Positions 26,699 to 35,087 of a stretch of DNA of 64,000 nucleotides are shown here, one piece after another. A model generated the notes under the pieces. It made no database searches and was not told the DNA's origin. It saw only the letters and a program-made list of their open reading frames with translations. Numbering within the stretch: position 1 is the first letter of the stretch; the number at the start of each line of letters is the position of its first letter. The position numbers and the translations under genes were made by a program. Location of the stretch: the NCBI RefSeq assembly GCF_001517625.2, contig NZ_LN999828.1:1318303-1382302 (forward strand). The letters are read 5' to 3'. The DNA is from Clostridium sp. AT4 (lineage in GTDB: Bacteria > Bacillota > Clostridia > Lachnospirales > Lachnospiraceae).

Positions 26699-27055
26699 CT
26701 AATCAATCACTCTGACACCTTCTACAAAGATATTGATCTTTTCGATCTCCATGCCGGTGAATTCTTCTACTCTGTACTTCACACTTTCGATCAGATTGTC
26801 AGCCACCGCTGAAATGCTGACCCCATACGATACGATCACATGAAAGTCAATGGATATCCTGTTTTCTCTGATATCCACAGTGATGCCGTGTGTCAGGCTC
26901 TCTCTTTTCAGCAGCTTCACAAGACCGTCCTTCATACTTACGGCCGCCATACCCACGATACCGAAGCACTCTACTGCAATGGTTCCTGCATATAAAGCAA
27001 TCACTTCCGGGCTGATCTGGATCTCGCCCATCTTATTGCTGATTCGTCCCTTCAT
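26699..27055 (-). CDS. Asp23/Gls24 family envelope stress protein
   Basis: A 118-residue protein of the Asp23/YloU family, with GEIQISPEVIALYAGTIAVE and YGVSISAVADNLIESVKYRV as the conserved parts, and a valine-rich end (INIFVEGVRVID). YloU and FakA homologues are adjacent in many Firmicutes. I chose the ATG at 27055 since AGGAGG lies seven bases upstream; the 27139 start includes the promoter region. It is divergent from rpmB. Confidence 0.93.
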   Translation of the reverse strand: MKGRISNKMGEIQISPEVIALYAGTIAVECFGIVGMAAVSMKDGLVKLLKRESLTHGITVDIRENRISIDFHVIVSYGVSISAVADNLIESVKYRVEEFTGMEIEKINIFVEGVRVID

Positions 27056-27133
27056 ATACACGCCTCCTGTTTTCATATTAAGGACAGTATACACTATTTC
27101 CCGAAAAAAAGAAATAAATTTTTGTTTTTTCAC

Positions 27134-27162
27134 TTGCAAAAATTGAAAACATCTGGTATCAT
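27134..27162 (+). promoter_or_regulatory. Promoter of rpmB
   Basis: TTGCAA, 17 bases, TATCAT. It implies a 5' leader of about 60 bases. Confidence 0.65.
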
Positions 27163-27174
27163 TACTTTTGTTGT

Positions 27175-27202
27175 GGATTTTTCTATTTTCTACAAGAAAT
27201 CC
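27175..27202 (+). promoter_or_regulatory. Leader hairpin of rpmB
   Basis: GGATTT (27175-27180) pairs with AAATCC (27197-27202), extended by TCT/AGA after a small bulge. It lies in the short leader just before the ribosome site and could be an L28 autoregulatory structure, but this is untested. Confidence 0.35.
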
Positions 27203-27229
27203 AAGTAACGTTTAAGGAGGTGCAATAGT

Positions 27230-27415
27230 ATGGCTAAGTGTGCAATCTGTGAAAAGGCAGCTCATTTCGGAAACAAAGTGAGCCATTCCCATAGACGGTC
27301 CAACAAGATGTGGAAAGCAAACGTAAAATCTGTTAAGGTTAAAGTAAATGGCGGAACCCAGAGAATGTACGTATGTACTTCCTGCTTACGTTCCGGCCTT
27401 GTAGAAAGAGCCTAA
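27230..27415 (+). CDS. rpmB: 50S ribosomal protein L28
   Basis: A 61-residue L28 of the zinc-binding type: CAICEKAAHFGN at the start and CTSCLRSG near the end provide two CxxC pairs. SHSHRRSNKMWKANVKSVKV is the rRNA-binding core. AAGGAGGTG precedes the ATG. It is a single-gene unit with promoter and terminator. Confidence 0.97.
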   Translation: MAKCAICEKAAHFGNKVSHSHRRSNKMWKANVKSVKVKVNGGTQRMYVCTSCLRSGLVERA

Positions 27416-27428
27416 TTAAATGCAGAGC

Positions 27429-27463
27429 AAAAGCTCCTGACTGTGATGGTCAGGAGCTTTTTT
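27429..27463 (+). terminator. Terminator of rpmB
   Basis: A perfect 13-bp stem (27429-27441 with 27449-27461), seven-base loop, and continuous T-run. Confidence 0.93.
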
Positions 27464-27511
27464 CTGTCTGGATCGTCTATTTAATGATACCGGTTCTGCA
27501 GCTTCCAGAAA

Positions 27512-27649
27512 TCAGCAGCAAAACAGATTATACCCAAGCACAAGGCAGCATACCACAAAGAAAAAGGTAAATATGGTCTCGGGTATAAATAAAAGCACCG
27601 CCATCCCAAGGCCGAAACAGAACAGCATCAGTCCGCATATCCTTTTCAT
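27512..27649 (-). CDS. Small membrane protein (45 residues)
   Basis: A 45-residue, almost wholly hydrophobic protein starting MKRICGLMLFCFGLGMAVLL and ending LGYNLFCC, which predicts two short membrane helices joined at a proline. The start at 27649 is set by AAGGGAG nine bases upstream; the frame stays open to 27736 but without a ribosome site. Similar tiny proteins with a C-terminal GYNLFC are familiar to me from Lachnospiraceae genomes, though I cannot verify that here. Function unknown. Confidence 0.6.
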   Translation of the reverse strand: MKRICGLMLFCFGLGMAVLLFIPETIFTFFFVVCCLVLGYNLFCC

Positions 27650-27780
27650 ATCAAAACGCTCCCTTCTCTTTATCTTATGCAAAAGCGTTCCTTCCCATTC
27701 CCCCGAAGCTTTCATATGCCCTCTCCGAGATAGCAAAAGGCCCTGCAGACGCAGGACCGTAATAATGTCATATTCCTGTT

Positions 27781-28188
27781 TTAATCCCGTTTGTCATATT
27801 CAGCCGCAGCATCCTGAGCCGCTGCGCGGGTTTCCTCCGATACAGCCGGTTTTCCGCCCATAAAACGGTTAATCAGGTCGGGAGCCATATCGATCGCCTT
27901 TGTGATGGCATCCTGGTTTTTGATGTTTACCACCTTTGTGACTCCGTTTTGTATCACCAGAACGGCGCTGGGACTCATCTTGGCGCTCATTCCGCCGCCG
28001 CCCTTCTGCTTTTCCTTTGTTTTTTCTGAAAATGCTCCTGCCGCCATGCCGCAGGTCACATCAATCAGAGGGACGATAATGGCATCTCCTGCCTGCACCG
28101 GTTCGCCTACAACTGTCTTTGAAGTGACAAACTGATCCATCCCCTTAAATAATGTATCAATCATAGATGAAAAATGATTTTCTGCCAT
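27781..28188 (-). CDS. gerW: GerW family sporulation protein (YtfJ-like)
   Basis: A 135-residue protein opening MAENHFSSMIDTLFKGMDQF, with KTVVGEPVQAGDAIIVPLID, a glycine cluster (KGGGGMSAKMSPSAVLVI) and VTKVVNIK. These match GerW/YtfJ, required in Bacillus for germination with L-alanine and for spore quality. The last 25 residues are an Ala/Glu/Lys tail. It is the last gene of the long run beginning near yicC and directly follows the DUF2953 gene, a known pairing. Confidence 0.9.
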   Translation of the reverse strand: MAENHFSSMIDTLFKGMDQFVTSKTVVGEPVQAGDAIIVPLIDVTCGMAAGAFSEKTKEKQKGGGGMSAKMSPSAVLVIQNGVTKVVNIKNQDAITKAIDMAPDLINRFMGGKPAVSEETRAAAQDAAAEYDKRD

Positions 28189-28218
28189 ACCGTCTTTCCT
28201 CTTCCTTTTCTCAACGCG

Positions 28219-29121
28219 CTAGACTGCGCTTCCCTTTAAAAAACCAAACAGCATGCGCCTGGTATGCCCATCACGCAGGATCCCAAGACCCAGCCACAAA
28301 AGATATCCCGCCCGGATGCGTCCCTTAAAGCTGCCTTCTGCCTCAAATACCGTATCATCAAACACCGGGCAGATTTCCAGATTCCCTTCAAAAAAAGAAT
28401 AGATAAGAGCTGACGCCGACAATACCTGTCCCGTAAGATAAGGTTCTTCAAACCCAAAGGTTACGGATCCCTTCCCTCCTCTGGGACATACATGGCGCAG
28501 AAAACGGCCCGTCTGCTTCCAGAGAAGCTTAAGCGACGCCTGATTTTCTTCATCCTCCAGCCAGGCTTTCTTTTCTTCTGCAATGTTTTGCATATTCTTA
28601 AGCTTATCACAAAATGACTGAAAAGAAAACTTAAGTTTTTCAAGAAAAACCTTTATGCGGCCGAATACATCCTTCTTTTTATGCTCTGTATGTCTTTTGT
28701 CTTCAGGCTCCGGTCGGGGCTGCTGGTTCTCTTCCCAAAGGGCAGTTTCCTTTTCTTCCGGCTTTTTTCTATCTTCCGGCTCTTTCCTTTCTGTATCTGT
28801 ACCTCTGAGCGTTTCCTCATCCAATGGCCGGGGGGCTTTTGGTGTTTCTTTCTCTTCGCCCATTTCCCAGAGCTTTTGTCCAAACAGCCTTACTCCGGCT
28901 GTCAGTCCGCTTTCATCTCCATCATATCCGGCGCTTAAGGAAACAGCTCCGAAAAGCCAGGAAATTTTCCCTTTCCCGGCCGGTTTGTCCTTCCAGCTTC
29001 CGCCTGCCTCATAGCACACCGGAACAAAGAGCACCAGACAAACCACAGCCAGAACCAGGCCCAGAAGAACCAGAATCAGGATACCGATGGCCTTTAAAAT
29101 CAAAAGCAGTATGTGTACCAC
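28219..29121 (-). CDS. DUF2953 domain-containing protein
   Basis: A 300-residue protein with one N-terminal membrane helix (LILKAIGILILVLLGLVLAVV) followed by a predicted outside or peripheral region with a long charged, proline- and glutamate-rich stretch (about residues 85-160) and a C-terminal DUF2953 part (FGFEEPYLTGQVLSASALIY). I chose the GTG at 29121: GAGGTG lies six bases before it, and the upstream gene ends at 29132. A longer frame to 29172 would overlap that gene by 41 bases. DUF2953 is commonly next to gerW in Clostridia. Confidence 0.8.
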   Translation of the reverse strand: MVHILLLILKAIGILILVLLGLVLAVVCLVLFVPVCYEAGGSWKDKPAGKGKISWLFGAVSLSAGYDGDESGLTAGVRLFGQKLWEMGEEKETPKAPRPLDEETLRGTDTERKEPEDRKKPEEKETALWEENQQPRPEPEDKRHTEHKKKDVFGRIKVFLEKLKFSFQSFCDKLKNMQNIAEEKKAWLEDEENQASLKLLWKQTGRFLRHVCPRGGKGSVTFGFEEPYLTGQVLSASALIYSFFEGNLEICPVFDDTVFEAEGSFKGRIRAGYLLWLGLGILRDGHTRRMLFGFLKGSAV

Positions 29122-29131
29122 TATCCGCACC

Positions 29132-29452
29132 TCATTTCCCGGCCATTTGATCCATATATGCCTTCCAGTCAAAACCGCCTGTCTGATGGTACATATCGTC
29201 TACCATCCGTCCTGTAACCTCCGCCGCCTCATGATAGCCTCTGGCGATTCCCAGAACCAGCAGGTTTTCCCCCTGCCGTTCTCTCCTCGTGAGCAGAGAC
29301 ACAGGACAGATATCAAATATATGTTTCCCATTTTCCGGAAGAGTAATCACATAGGTATCAGGCAAAAGGCTGCCCTGGCGGAGTCCTTTCAGGATCCGCT
29401 CTCTGGCCCGGTCTGCATTTTGTCCCATATACAGATGATCCCACAAACGCAT
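29132..29452 (-). CDS. Unrecognised conserved-looking protein
   Basis: A 106-residue soluble protein opening MRLWDHLYMGQNADRARERI, then KGLRQGSLLPDTYVITLPEN and LLVLGIARGYHEAAEVTGRM, ending in an aromatic tail (GGFDWKAYMDQMAGK). I cannot assign a family. GAGGAG lies just upstream. It sits between a 435-residue unknown protein and the DUF2953-gerW pair in what looks like one transcript. Confidence 0.7.
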   Translation of the reverse strand: MRLWDHLYMGQNADRARERILKGLRQGSLLPDTYVITLPENGKHIFDICPVSLLTRRERQGENLLVLGIARGYHEAAEVTGRMVDDMYHQTGGFDWKAYMDQMAGK

Positions 29453-29491
29453 CCTCTCTCCTCCTTTTTGGCAAAATGACCTTTTCCCGCT

Positions 29492-30799
29492 TTACTCTTC
29501 CATCAGGCTGCGGATCAGATCTGCACAGGCTTCCCGCTCTATCTCGTCGCTGCAGCTGTCCAGTCTTCCCTGAATATATTCTCTGGCCTCATCCAGAGAT
29601 TGGAAATTTGCAGGCAGGCTGGACAGGCATTTTGCCATGGCAGCCCGCACTACAGCTTTTGGAAGCTCCTTCCAGCGTTCTCCCATATCCTTAAAAAGCG
29701 CATCCAGTTTTTCTCTGAAAAATACTTCGTCTACCTCTGCCTCATCTGCATTCGGCTTTTCCAAGGACATAAACGCGCTGCCAGACATCAGAAGACCTGC
29801 CTTCCAGGCAGCCTCTGCCTCCGGCCCGTTTTCCTCCTGAAGCTCCTCCAGAGAGATATCATCTCTGAGCCACTGCTCAAAATACTGCTCCTGCTTCCCT
29901 TCCAGGGCCGGAAGACGGTCTGTGACCTCTTCGGGGATGTCCTCCCACTCTTTTGATGCAAAAAGCGTCTGTATTCCCTTTAAAATCTCTTTTGTATTCT
30001 GTTCGCAGGACAGATCAGATACAGCCGTTCCCTGCGCCAGAAGGATCACGCACAGATCATTTACCATATCTATCAGGCACAGGATTTCTCCGCTGAGAGC
30101 ATTGATCTCCCGGCTTCCTTCCTCCAGTTCAGAAGCCAGATGACGATACTCTTGTGCAGTAAGATGTCTTAAATCTGCCTGTTCAAACGCTTTCATCCGG
30201 TCAAACAATGTTCCATATGCTTCTTCCCGCGCCATCGGCCGGTTTAACAGCCCCTCGGAACGCAAAATATACAGTATATCTTCAAAACCGGAGCGCGGAA
30301 GCCCCTTGTAGATGCTTAGATGATCCTCTAACAGGGCAAAGAATTTCTGCTTTGTAAAACGTACCGGGAGCTGTCCTGTAATCACCTGCATCCGTTCGCG
30401 AAGGGATGCAGGATCGGGCGCAGTTTGAAACCAGGACAGGATTTCTTCCGTAAGGCTCTCTGTATCCTCCGGCTTTTTTCCGATCAGCTTTGGTGCAAAT
30501 CTTCCCTCAATCCGATTCATCACATATTCATAGGCCTGGAACGCATCCGTATAATCCGTAACCTTTTCCATCTCCCGGATCACATCCTGGCGCAGTTCAT
30601 CTGCCCCGCAGTCTGACTGTCCTTTCAGGCAGGCGTCAAGGAGTTCACAGAATCGGTCATACAGACCGGAAATCCGATCATTTTCAAAGCCTTTTTTCTC
30701 TGCCGCCACCTCATAGGCTGTATAAAAGTTCAGCGCCAGCCTGATATAGGAGCAATGGTAGGCCGCCGTAAGCTGCCTGCGTATTCTTGCTGCTTTCAT
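29492..30799 (-). CDS. Unrecognised 435-residue helical protein
   Basis: A 435-residue soluble protein, predicted almost wholly alpha-helical from its composition, with no signal peptide or membrane helix. It opens MKAARIRRQLTAAYHCSYIR and includes KVTDYTDAFQAYEYVMNRIE, FTKQKFFALLEDHLSIYKGL and an acidic C-terminal part. No catalytic motif is evident. AAGGAGG precedes the ATG. It lies 15 bases after cinA and 39 bases before another unknown gene, inside a run of core genes. Confidence 0.7.
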   Translation of the reverse strand: MKAARIRRQLTAAYHCSYIRLALNFYTAYEVAAEKKGFENDRISGLYDRFCELLDACLKGQSDCGADELRQDVIREMEKVTDYTDAFQAYEYVMNRIEGRFAPKLIGKKPEDTESLTEEILSWFQTAPDPASLRERMQVITGQLPVRFTKQKFFALLEDHLSIYKGLPRSGFEDILYILRSEGLLNRPMAREEAYGTLFDRMKAFEQADLRHLTAQEYRHLASELEEGSREINALSGEILCLIDMVNDLCVILLAQGTAVSDLSCEQNTKEILKGIQTLFASKEWEDIPEEVTDRLPALEGKQEQYFEQWLRDDISLEELQEENGPEAEAAWKAGLLMSGSAFMSLEKPNADEAEVDEVFFREKLDALFKDMGERWKELPKAVVRAAMAKCLSSLPANFQSLDEAREYIQGRLDSCSDEIEREACADLIRSLMEE

Positions 30800-30814
30800 A
30801 AAAATAATTCCTCC

Positions 30815-32074
30815 TTATGAATCCGAACGGTTTTCATATTCCAATACGCACAGGCGTACCAGATCCAGAGCCTTTACCGTAGACTGTTCCCGAATCTTGG
30901 CCCTGTTCCCTTTAAACTGGTAATGTTTTACCACTGTCTTTCCTTTTACGCAGCAGGCCATATATACAAGTCCCACCGGTTTTTCCGGCGTTCCGCCCTC
31001 CGGCCCGGCAATTCCCGTAATGGATACGCACACATCCGTCCCGGCTGCCGCCGCTCCGCCCTCTGCCATCTGTACGGCCGTTTCCTCACTGACCGCACCG
31101 TAAGCAGCAAGGGTTTCCTCCCGTACTCCCAAAAGACGCATTTTCGCCTCATTGGAATATGTCACCATGCCCTGCATAAATACATCCGATACACCGGATA
31201 CGTTTACCATGCGGGCAGCCACCATTCCGCCGGTACAGGACTCAGCCGCTGCCATGGTAAGCTGCTTTTCCTTTAAAAGCGCGGCAACTGCCATTTCCAG
31301 ACTGGTTTTTTCATCTGTGGTGTAAACCGCATTCCCAAACCGGGACTTGATTTCCCGGATCGCAGGAGCCACAAGAGCCTTCCCTTCTTCATAATCTGCC
31401 GCTCTGGCTGTAATACGGATATGAACCTCCGCTGTCTTTGCATAGGTAGCAATGGTAGGATTGGTCTGGCCATCGATCAAATCCAGCAGCTTATCCTCCA
31501 CCTGGCTCTCGCCGTATCCGCAGATTTTTACCATCCGAGACACTAAAACCGACTGCTGGAGCCGTTCCAGATAGGGAAATACCTGCCCTTCAAACAGCGG
31601 GTACAGCTCATTTGGCGGACCCGGAAGAAGAATAGCTGTTTTTCCATTTTTTTCCAATATCAGTCCGGGAGCCATACCGTTAGGATTGTCCAGTACAACA
31701 GCCCCCTGGGGAACCATCGCCATCTTCCAGTTATTATCCGGGATTTCTTTATAAATATTGCCTGCAAAAAACGCCTCCAGCTGGCTTCGGGTATGGGGAT
31801 CCTCCACCAATTCCATTTCCATGGCCTCTGCACAGACTTCTTTTGTCAGATCATCCTCTGTAGGGCCAAGTCCTCCTGTGAGGATTACGATATCCGACCG
31901 GTCAAGGGCTCTCTTTACGGTCTCCATCATCCGGCCGTAATTATCGCCGACCGTTACCTGATAATACTGATCCAGCCCCAAAAGGGCGCATTTTTCCGCC
32001 AGATATTGCGTATTGCTGTTTAAAATATTCCCCATCAGGATCTCAGTTCCTACGCTGATCAGCTCAACGACCAT
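30815..32074 (-). CDS. cinA: CinA family protein (competence/damage-inducible)
   Basis: A 419-residue two-domain protein. The N-terminal MoCF-like domain has VGTEILMGNILNSNTQYLAE and ILTGGLGPTEDDLTKEV; the C-terminal domain has MAAAESCTGGMVAARMV, the active-site region of NMN amidohydrolase, and SITGIAGPEGGTPEKPVGLV. It is linked to NAD recycling and ADP-ribose hydrolysis, and in some species to competence. GGAAGGAGG precedes the ATG. It follows pgsA by one base, an order seen in many Firmicutes. Confidence 0.95.
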   Translation of the reverse strand: MVVELISVGTEILMGNILNSNTQYLAEKCALLGLDQYYQVTVGDNYGRMMETVKRALDRSDIVILTGGLGPTEDDLTKEVCAEAMEMELVEDPHTRSQLEAFFAGNIYKEIPDNNWKMAMVPQGAVVLDNPNGMAPGLILEKNGKTAILLPGPPNELYPLFEGQVFPYLERLQQSVLVSRMVKICGYGESQVEDKLLDLIDGQTNPTIATYAKTAEVHIRITARAADYEEGKALVAPAIREIKSRFGNAVYTTDEKTSLEMAVAALLKEKQLTMAAAESCTGGMVAARMVNVSGVSDVFMQGMVTYSNEAKMRLLGVREETLAAYGAVSEETAVQMAEGGAAAAGTDVCVSITGIAGPEGGTPEKPVGLVYMACCVKGKTVVKHYQFKGNRAKIREQSTVKALDLVRLCVLEYENRSDS

Positions 32075-32075
32075 T

Positions 32076-32618
32076 TTACAGGCCTCCTTCCGTCAGGACC
32101 TTTATATTCTTTGCAACATAATCCACCAGGGATACGACCGTCAGGATCACGGCGATCCACAAAACAGCGCTTGTCAGAACAGACAGAGCCGGGATGTTGA
32201 AGATCAGAAGCACTACTGCCGTCATCTGGAACACGGTTTTAAATTTGCCCCAGTAGCTGGCTGCGATCACAATGCCGTTATCTGCTGCCACCAGGCGGAA
32301 GCCGCTGATGATAAACTCACGGCTGATGATAACGATCACAACCCAGGCAGGAAGCTGGCCCAGCTGGATCAGGCAGATCAGGGCCGAGCAGACTAAAAGT
32401 TTATCTGCCAGGGGATCCATAAATTTTCCAAAATTTGTCACAAGTCCGTATTTTCTGGCAATCTTTCCGTCTAAAAGATCCGTCAGGCTGGCTGTAATAA
32501 AAATCACATTGGCAATGATCCGCATGGTCTGATCGGCGCCATTTTCATAAAGAAGGGCGGCCACAAAAAACGGGATCATACAGATACGAAGAACGGTAAG
32601 CTTATTGGGCAGATTCAT
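32076..32618 (-). CDS. pgsA: CDP-diacylglycerol-glycerol-3-phosphate 3-phosphatidyltransferase
   Basis: A 180-residue integral membrane enzyme making phosphatidylglycerol phosphate. The CDP-alcohol phosphotransferase motif D-x2-D-G-x2-A-R-x8-G-x3-D-x3-D is complete (DLLDGKIARKYG, then FGKFMDPLADK). It opens MNLPNKLTVLRICMIPFFVA, typical of PgsA, and has five or six hydrophobic segments. It overlaps the rimO 3' end by 17 bases. Confidence 0.95.
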   Translation of the reverse strand: MNLPNKLTVLRICMIPFFVAALLYENGADQTMRIIANVIFITASLTDLLDGKIARKYGLVTNFGKFMDPLADKLLVCSALICLIQLGQLPAWVVIVIISREFIISGFRLVAADNGIVIAASYWGKFKTVFQMTAVVLLIFNIPALSVLTSAVLWIAVILTVVSLVDYVAKNIKVLTEGGL

Positions 32619-33978
32619 GATACACCTCTCCTATCAGGTCATACTCGGCGGCTCCTGTGACCTTTACCCTTACAAAGTCGCCGGACATCAGCATCTCATC
32701 GGCATTTACAAAAATCAGTCCGTCCACATTGGGCGCATCCATGTAGGTGCGGCCTACATAGGCCGGTTCATCTGCTACCTTTCCCTCGATCATGACAGTC
32801 AGGACTTTTCCCACCATTTTTTCACAGTGTTCAAACGCAATCTCCTGCTGAAGCTCCATGATGGCATCCCGGCGCTCCTCCTTTACCTCCTGGGGCACCT
32901 GATCGGGATAGGAGTACGCAGGGGTATCTTCCTCTGCCGAATAGGCAAACACTCCAAGACGCTCAAACTCCATCTCGTCCACAAACTCCATCAGCTCCTC
33001 ATGATCCTCCTCTGTCTCTCCCGGAAAACCGGAGATCAGAGTAGTACGCAGGGCAATATCCGGGATCTCTCTGCGCAGTTTTGCAATGCGCTCCTTTAAT
33101 TCTTCTTTGTGAGTTCTGCGGCCCATGCGGCGCAGGATCCGGTCACTGGCATGCTGGATGGGGATATCCAGATAATGGCAGACCTTTTCCTCTGATTTAA
33201 TGGCCTCGATCAGCTCATCCGTAATCTCCTCCGGATAGCAGTACTGGATGCGGATCCAGTAAATCCCCGGAATCTTTGCCAGCTCATGGAGCAGCTTTGG
33301 AAGGGATTTTTCCCCATAAATGTCTTTTCCATAAAGAGTGGTCTCCTGAGCCACCAGGATCAGTTCCCGCACTCCGTTGTCAGCCAGCTCTCTGGCCTCC
33401 TCTAACAGCCGTTCCATGGGAACGCTGCGGTAAGGCCCTCTTAAGGACGGGATAATGCAGTAGGTACAGCGCTTATCACAGCCCTCGGCAATCTTTAAAA
33501 AGGCGTAGTAGCCGCCGGTAGTCACCACACGCTTTTTAGCTGTGTGGGGCAGCTCGCTCAGACTGTGAAAAACTGAAATGTGGCTGTCAGCCGTTCCTTC
33601 CCCGTCCCTCTCATCTTCTCCAAAAAGCTCCGTCAGAACCCGTCCGATCTCTTCGTAGGAGGTGGTTCCTAAAATTGCGTCTACCTCCGGGATCTCCTCT
33701 GTGATCTCCTCTTTATAGCGCTGAGCCAGACAGCCTGCCACGATCAGGGCACGGCATTTGCCCTCTTCCTTTAAGCGGGCCATCTCCAGAATGGTATTTA
33801 CGCTTTCTTCCTTGGCGTCCCCGATAAAACAGCAGGTATTGATCAAAACAGCATCCGCCTCTGTTTCATCATCTGTAAAGGTTACGCCAAGGCCTCCGGC
33901 TACGCCTAACATTTTTTCTGTATCCACCAGGTTTTTATCACAGCCTAAGGACACACAGAATAATTTTATCTTCTTCAT
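32602..33978 (-). CDS. rimO: Ribosomal protein S12 methylthiotransferase RimO
   Basis: A 458-residue radical-SAM enzyme that adds a methylthio group to an aspartate of ribosomal protein S12. The N-terminal MTTase domain has cysteines in VSLGCDKNLVDTE, INTCCFIGDAKEE and VAGCLAQRYKEE; the radical-SAM cluster is in EGCDKRCTYCIIPSLRG; a C-terminal TRAM domain ends in FVRVKVTGAAEYDLIGEV. Start at 33978 with AGGAG twelve bases upstream. A long structured element lies between it and rpoZ. Confidence 0.95.
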   Translation of the reverse strand: MKKIKLFCVSLGCDKNLVDTEKMLGVAGGLGVTFTDDETEADAVLINTCCFIGDAKEESVNTILEMARLKEEGKCRALIVAGCLAQRYKEEITEEIPEVDAILGTTSYEEIGRVLTELFGEDERDGEGTADSHISVFHSLSELPHTAKKRVVTTGGYYAFLKIAEGCDKRCTYCIIPSLRGPYRSVPMERLLEEARELADNGVRELILVAQETTLYGKDIYGEKSLPKLLHELAKIPGIYWIRIQYCYPEEITDELIEAIKSEEKVCHYLDIPIQHASDRILRRMGRRTHKEELKERIAKLRREIPDIALRTTLISGFPGETEEDHEELMEFVDEMEFERLGVFAYSAEEDTPAYSYPDQVPQEVKEERRDAIMELQQEIAFEHCEKMVGKVLTVMIEGKVADEPAYVGRTYMDAPNVDGLIFVNADEMLMSGDFVRVKVTGAAEYDLIGEVYHESAQ

Positions 33979-34006
33979 AAATGCATTTTACTCCTGATTA
34001 ACATTT

Positions 34007-34070
34007 AAGCCATCTTCCCGTGTCTGCCGGGCGTAGATCGCCCCGGCGTTTCAGGCACAGGAGACGGCTT
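34007..34070 (-). promoter_or_regulatory. Long composite hairpin between rpoZ and rimO
   Basis: Nested complementary segments: 34007-34015 with 34062-34070, CCCGTG with CACAGG-type pairing inside, and a central GC-rich CCGGGCG/CGCCCCGG stem. No T-run follows. It fills the intercistronic gap of 102 bases. It may be a processing site, a stabiliser or a partial attenuator. Confidence 0.5.
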
Positions 34071-34080
34071 CTTCTTTCTC

Positions 34081-34365
34081 TTATTCGTTTTGGGCAGCCT
34101 CTTTTGCATCAGCTTCTTCTTCCTCTGTTGTCTCCTCTTCCGGAAGAATCTTTACCTGCTGATGGTACAGCTCGTCAATGGCGATCGACAGAGGCTTTTT
34201 CCCTGCTGTGCCGGGAACTAAGGGTTCTTCCCCTCCAATCAGCTGTCTTGCACGCTTGGAGGCTGCAATGACGATAGAATAGCGGCTCTGTACCACCGGC
34301 TGCTCGCCCGGTTCGATATCGCTGTTTACAACGTTGATCAGATCTGTGTATGATGGATGTAACAT
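34081..34365 (-). CDS. rpoZ: DNA-directed RNA polymerase subunit omega
   Basis: A 94-residue omega subunit that helps assemble RNA polymerase. SRYSIVIAASKRARQLIGG is the conserved core, with KPLSIAIDELYHQQVKI after it. The C-terminus is a 20-residue acidic tail (Glu/Asp/Ala). I chose the ATG at 34365 because GGGGA lies seven bases upstream; the frame is open to 34455, which would overlap the gmk stop. It follows gmk as in most Firmicutes. Confidence 0.93.
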   Translation of the reverse strand: MLHPSYTDLINVVNSDIEPGEQPVVQSRYSIVIAASKRARQLIGGEEPLVPGTAGKKPLSIAIDELYHQQVKILPEEETTEEEEADAKEAAQNE

Positions 34366-34454
34366 TCTACATTCCCCTTTCAATTTTAAATATATAATCG
34401 CTCTGTCTGCGGCCCGAAAATGATCCCGGCTTTTAACAGGGCAGTTTGCTGACA

Positions 34455-35087
34455 TTAGTTTCTCTCATCCAGATGATACAGGTCCTCCCGCATCTTTCCA
34501 AGGAAATCCAGATGATAGGAGGTTTTTTCGTGCTGCAGCTGGATCAGCTGGTGCATTTTTTCCACACATGTATCAATCTCATCATTGATCAGGAGGTAAT
34601 CATAGGCTTCCATGCCGTCCGCCTCCTCAGCCGCTCTCTTTAAGCGGGCGTTGATCACCTCAATGCTTTCCGTACCGCGGCCCACCAGGCGGCGCTTTAA
34701 CTCCTCTGCGCTGGGCGGCGTAACAAAAAGAAGCAGCGCCTCAGGATAGCGCTTCTTTACCTTTAAAGCGCCCTGGATCTCAATCTCCAGGATCACGTCC
34801 TTGCCCTGAGCCATCTTTTCTTCTACATACTCCTTGGGAGTGCCGTAATAGTGATTTACATACTTGGCATACTCGATCAGCTTATGCTCATCCCGCAGCT
34901 TCTTAAACTCTTCTTCCGAAAGGAAAAAGTATTCTCTTCCGTTTTCTTCACCTTCCCGTGGTTTTCTCGTAGTGGCCGAGATCGAAAGCGCATAATTATC
35001 ATAACGCCTTAAAAGCTCCTTCATCAAGGTTCCCTTGCCCGCTCCCGAAAATCCGGATACAACCACTAAAATTCCCTGCTGGTTCAT
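34455..35087 (-). CDS. gmk: Guanylate kinase
   Basis: A 210-residue kinase phosphorylating GMP to GDP. The P-loop GFSGAGKGTLMKELL lies near residue 13; the GMP-binding region has SATTRKPREGEENGREYFF; EIEIQGALKVKKRYPEALLLFV follows. I chose the ATG at 35087: AGGAG lies about eight bases upstream, and the alternative at 35108 has none. The usual remA/DUF370 gene between yicC and gmk is absent. Confidence 0.95.
   Translation of the reverse strand: MNQQGILVVVSGFSGAGKGTLMKELLRRYDNYALSISATTRKPREGEENGREYFFLSEEEFKKLRDEHKLIEYAKYVNHYYGTPKEYVEEKMAQGKDVILEIEIQGALKVKKRYPEALLLFVTPPSAEELKRRLVGRGTESIEVINARLKRAAEEADGMEAYDYLLINDEIDTCVEKMHQLIQLQHEKTSYHLDFLGKMREDLYHLDERN

Noticed and set aside
26345-26812. 155-residue ORF antisense to fakA
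   Set aside because: A shadow frame on the opposite strand of a well-supported gene; no ribosome site.
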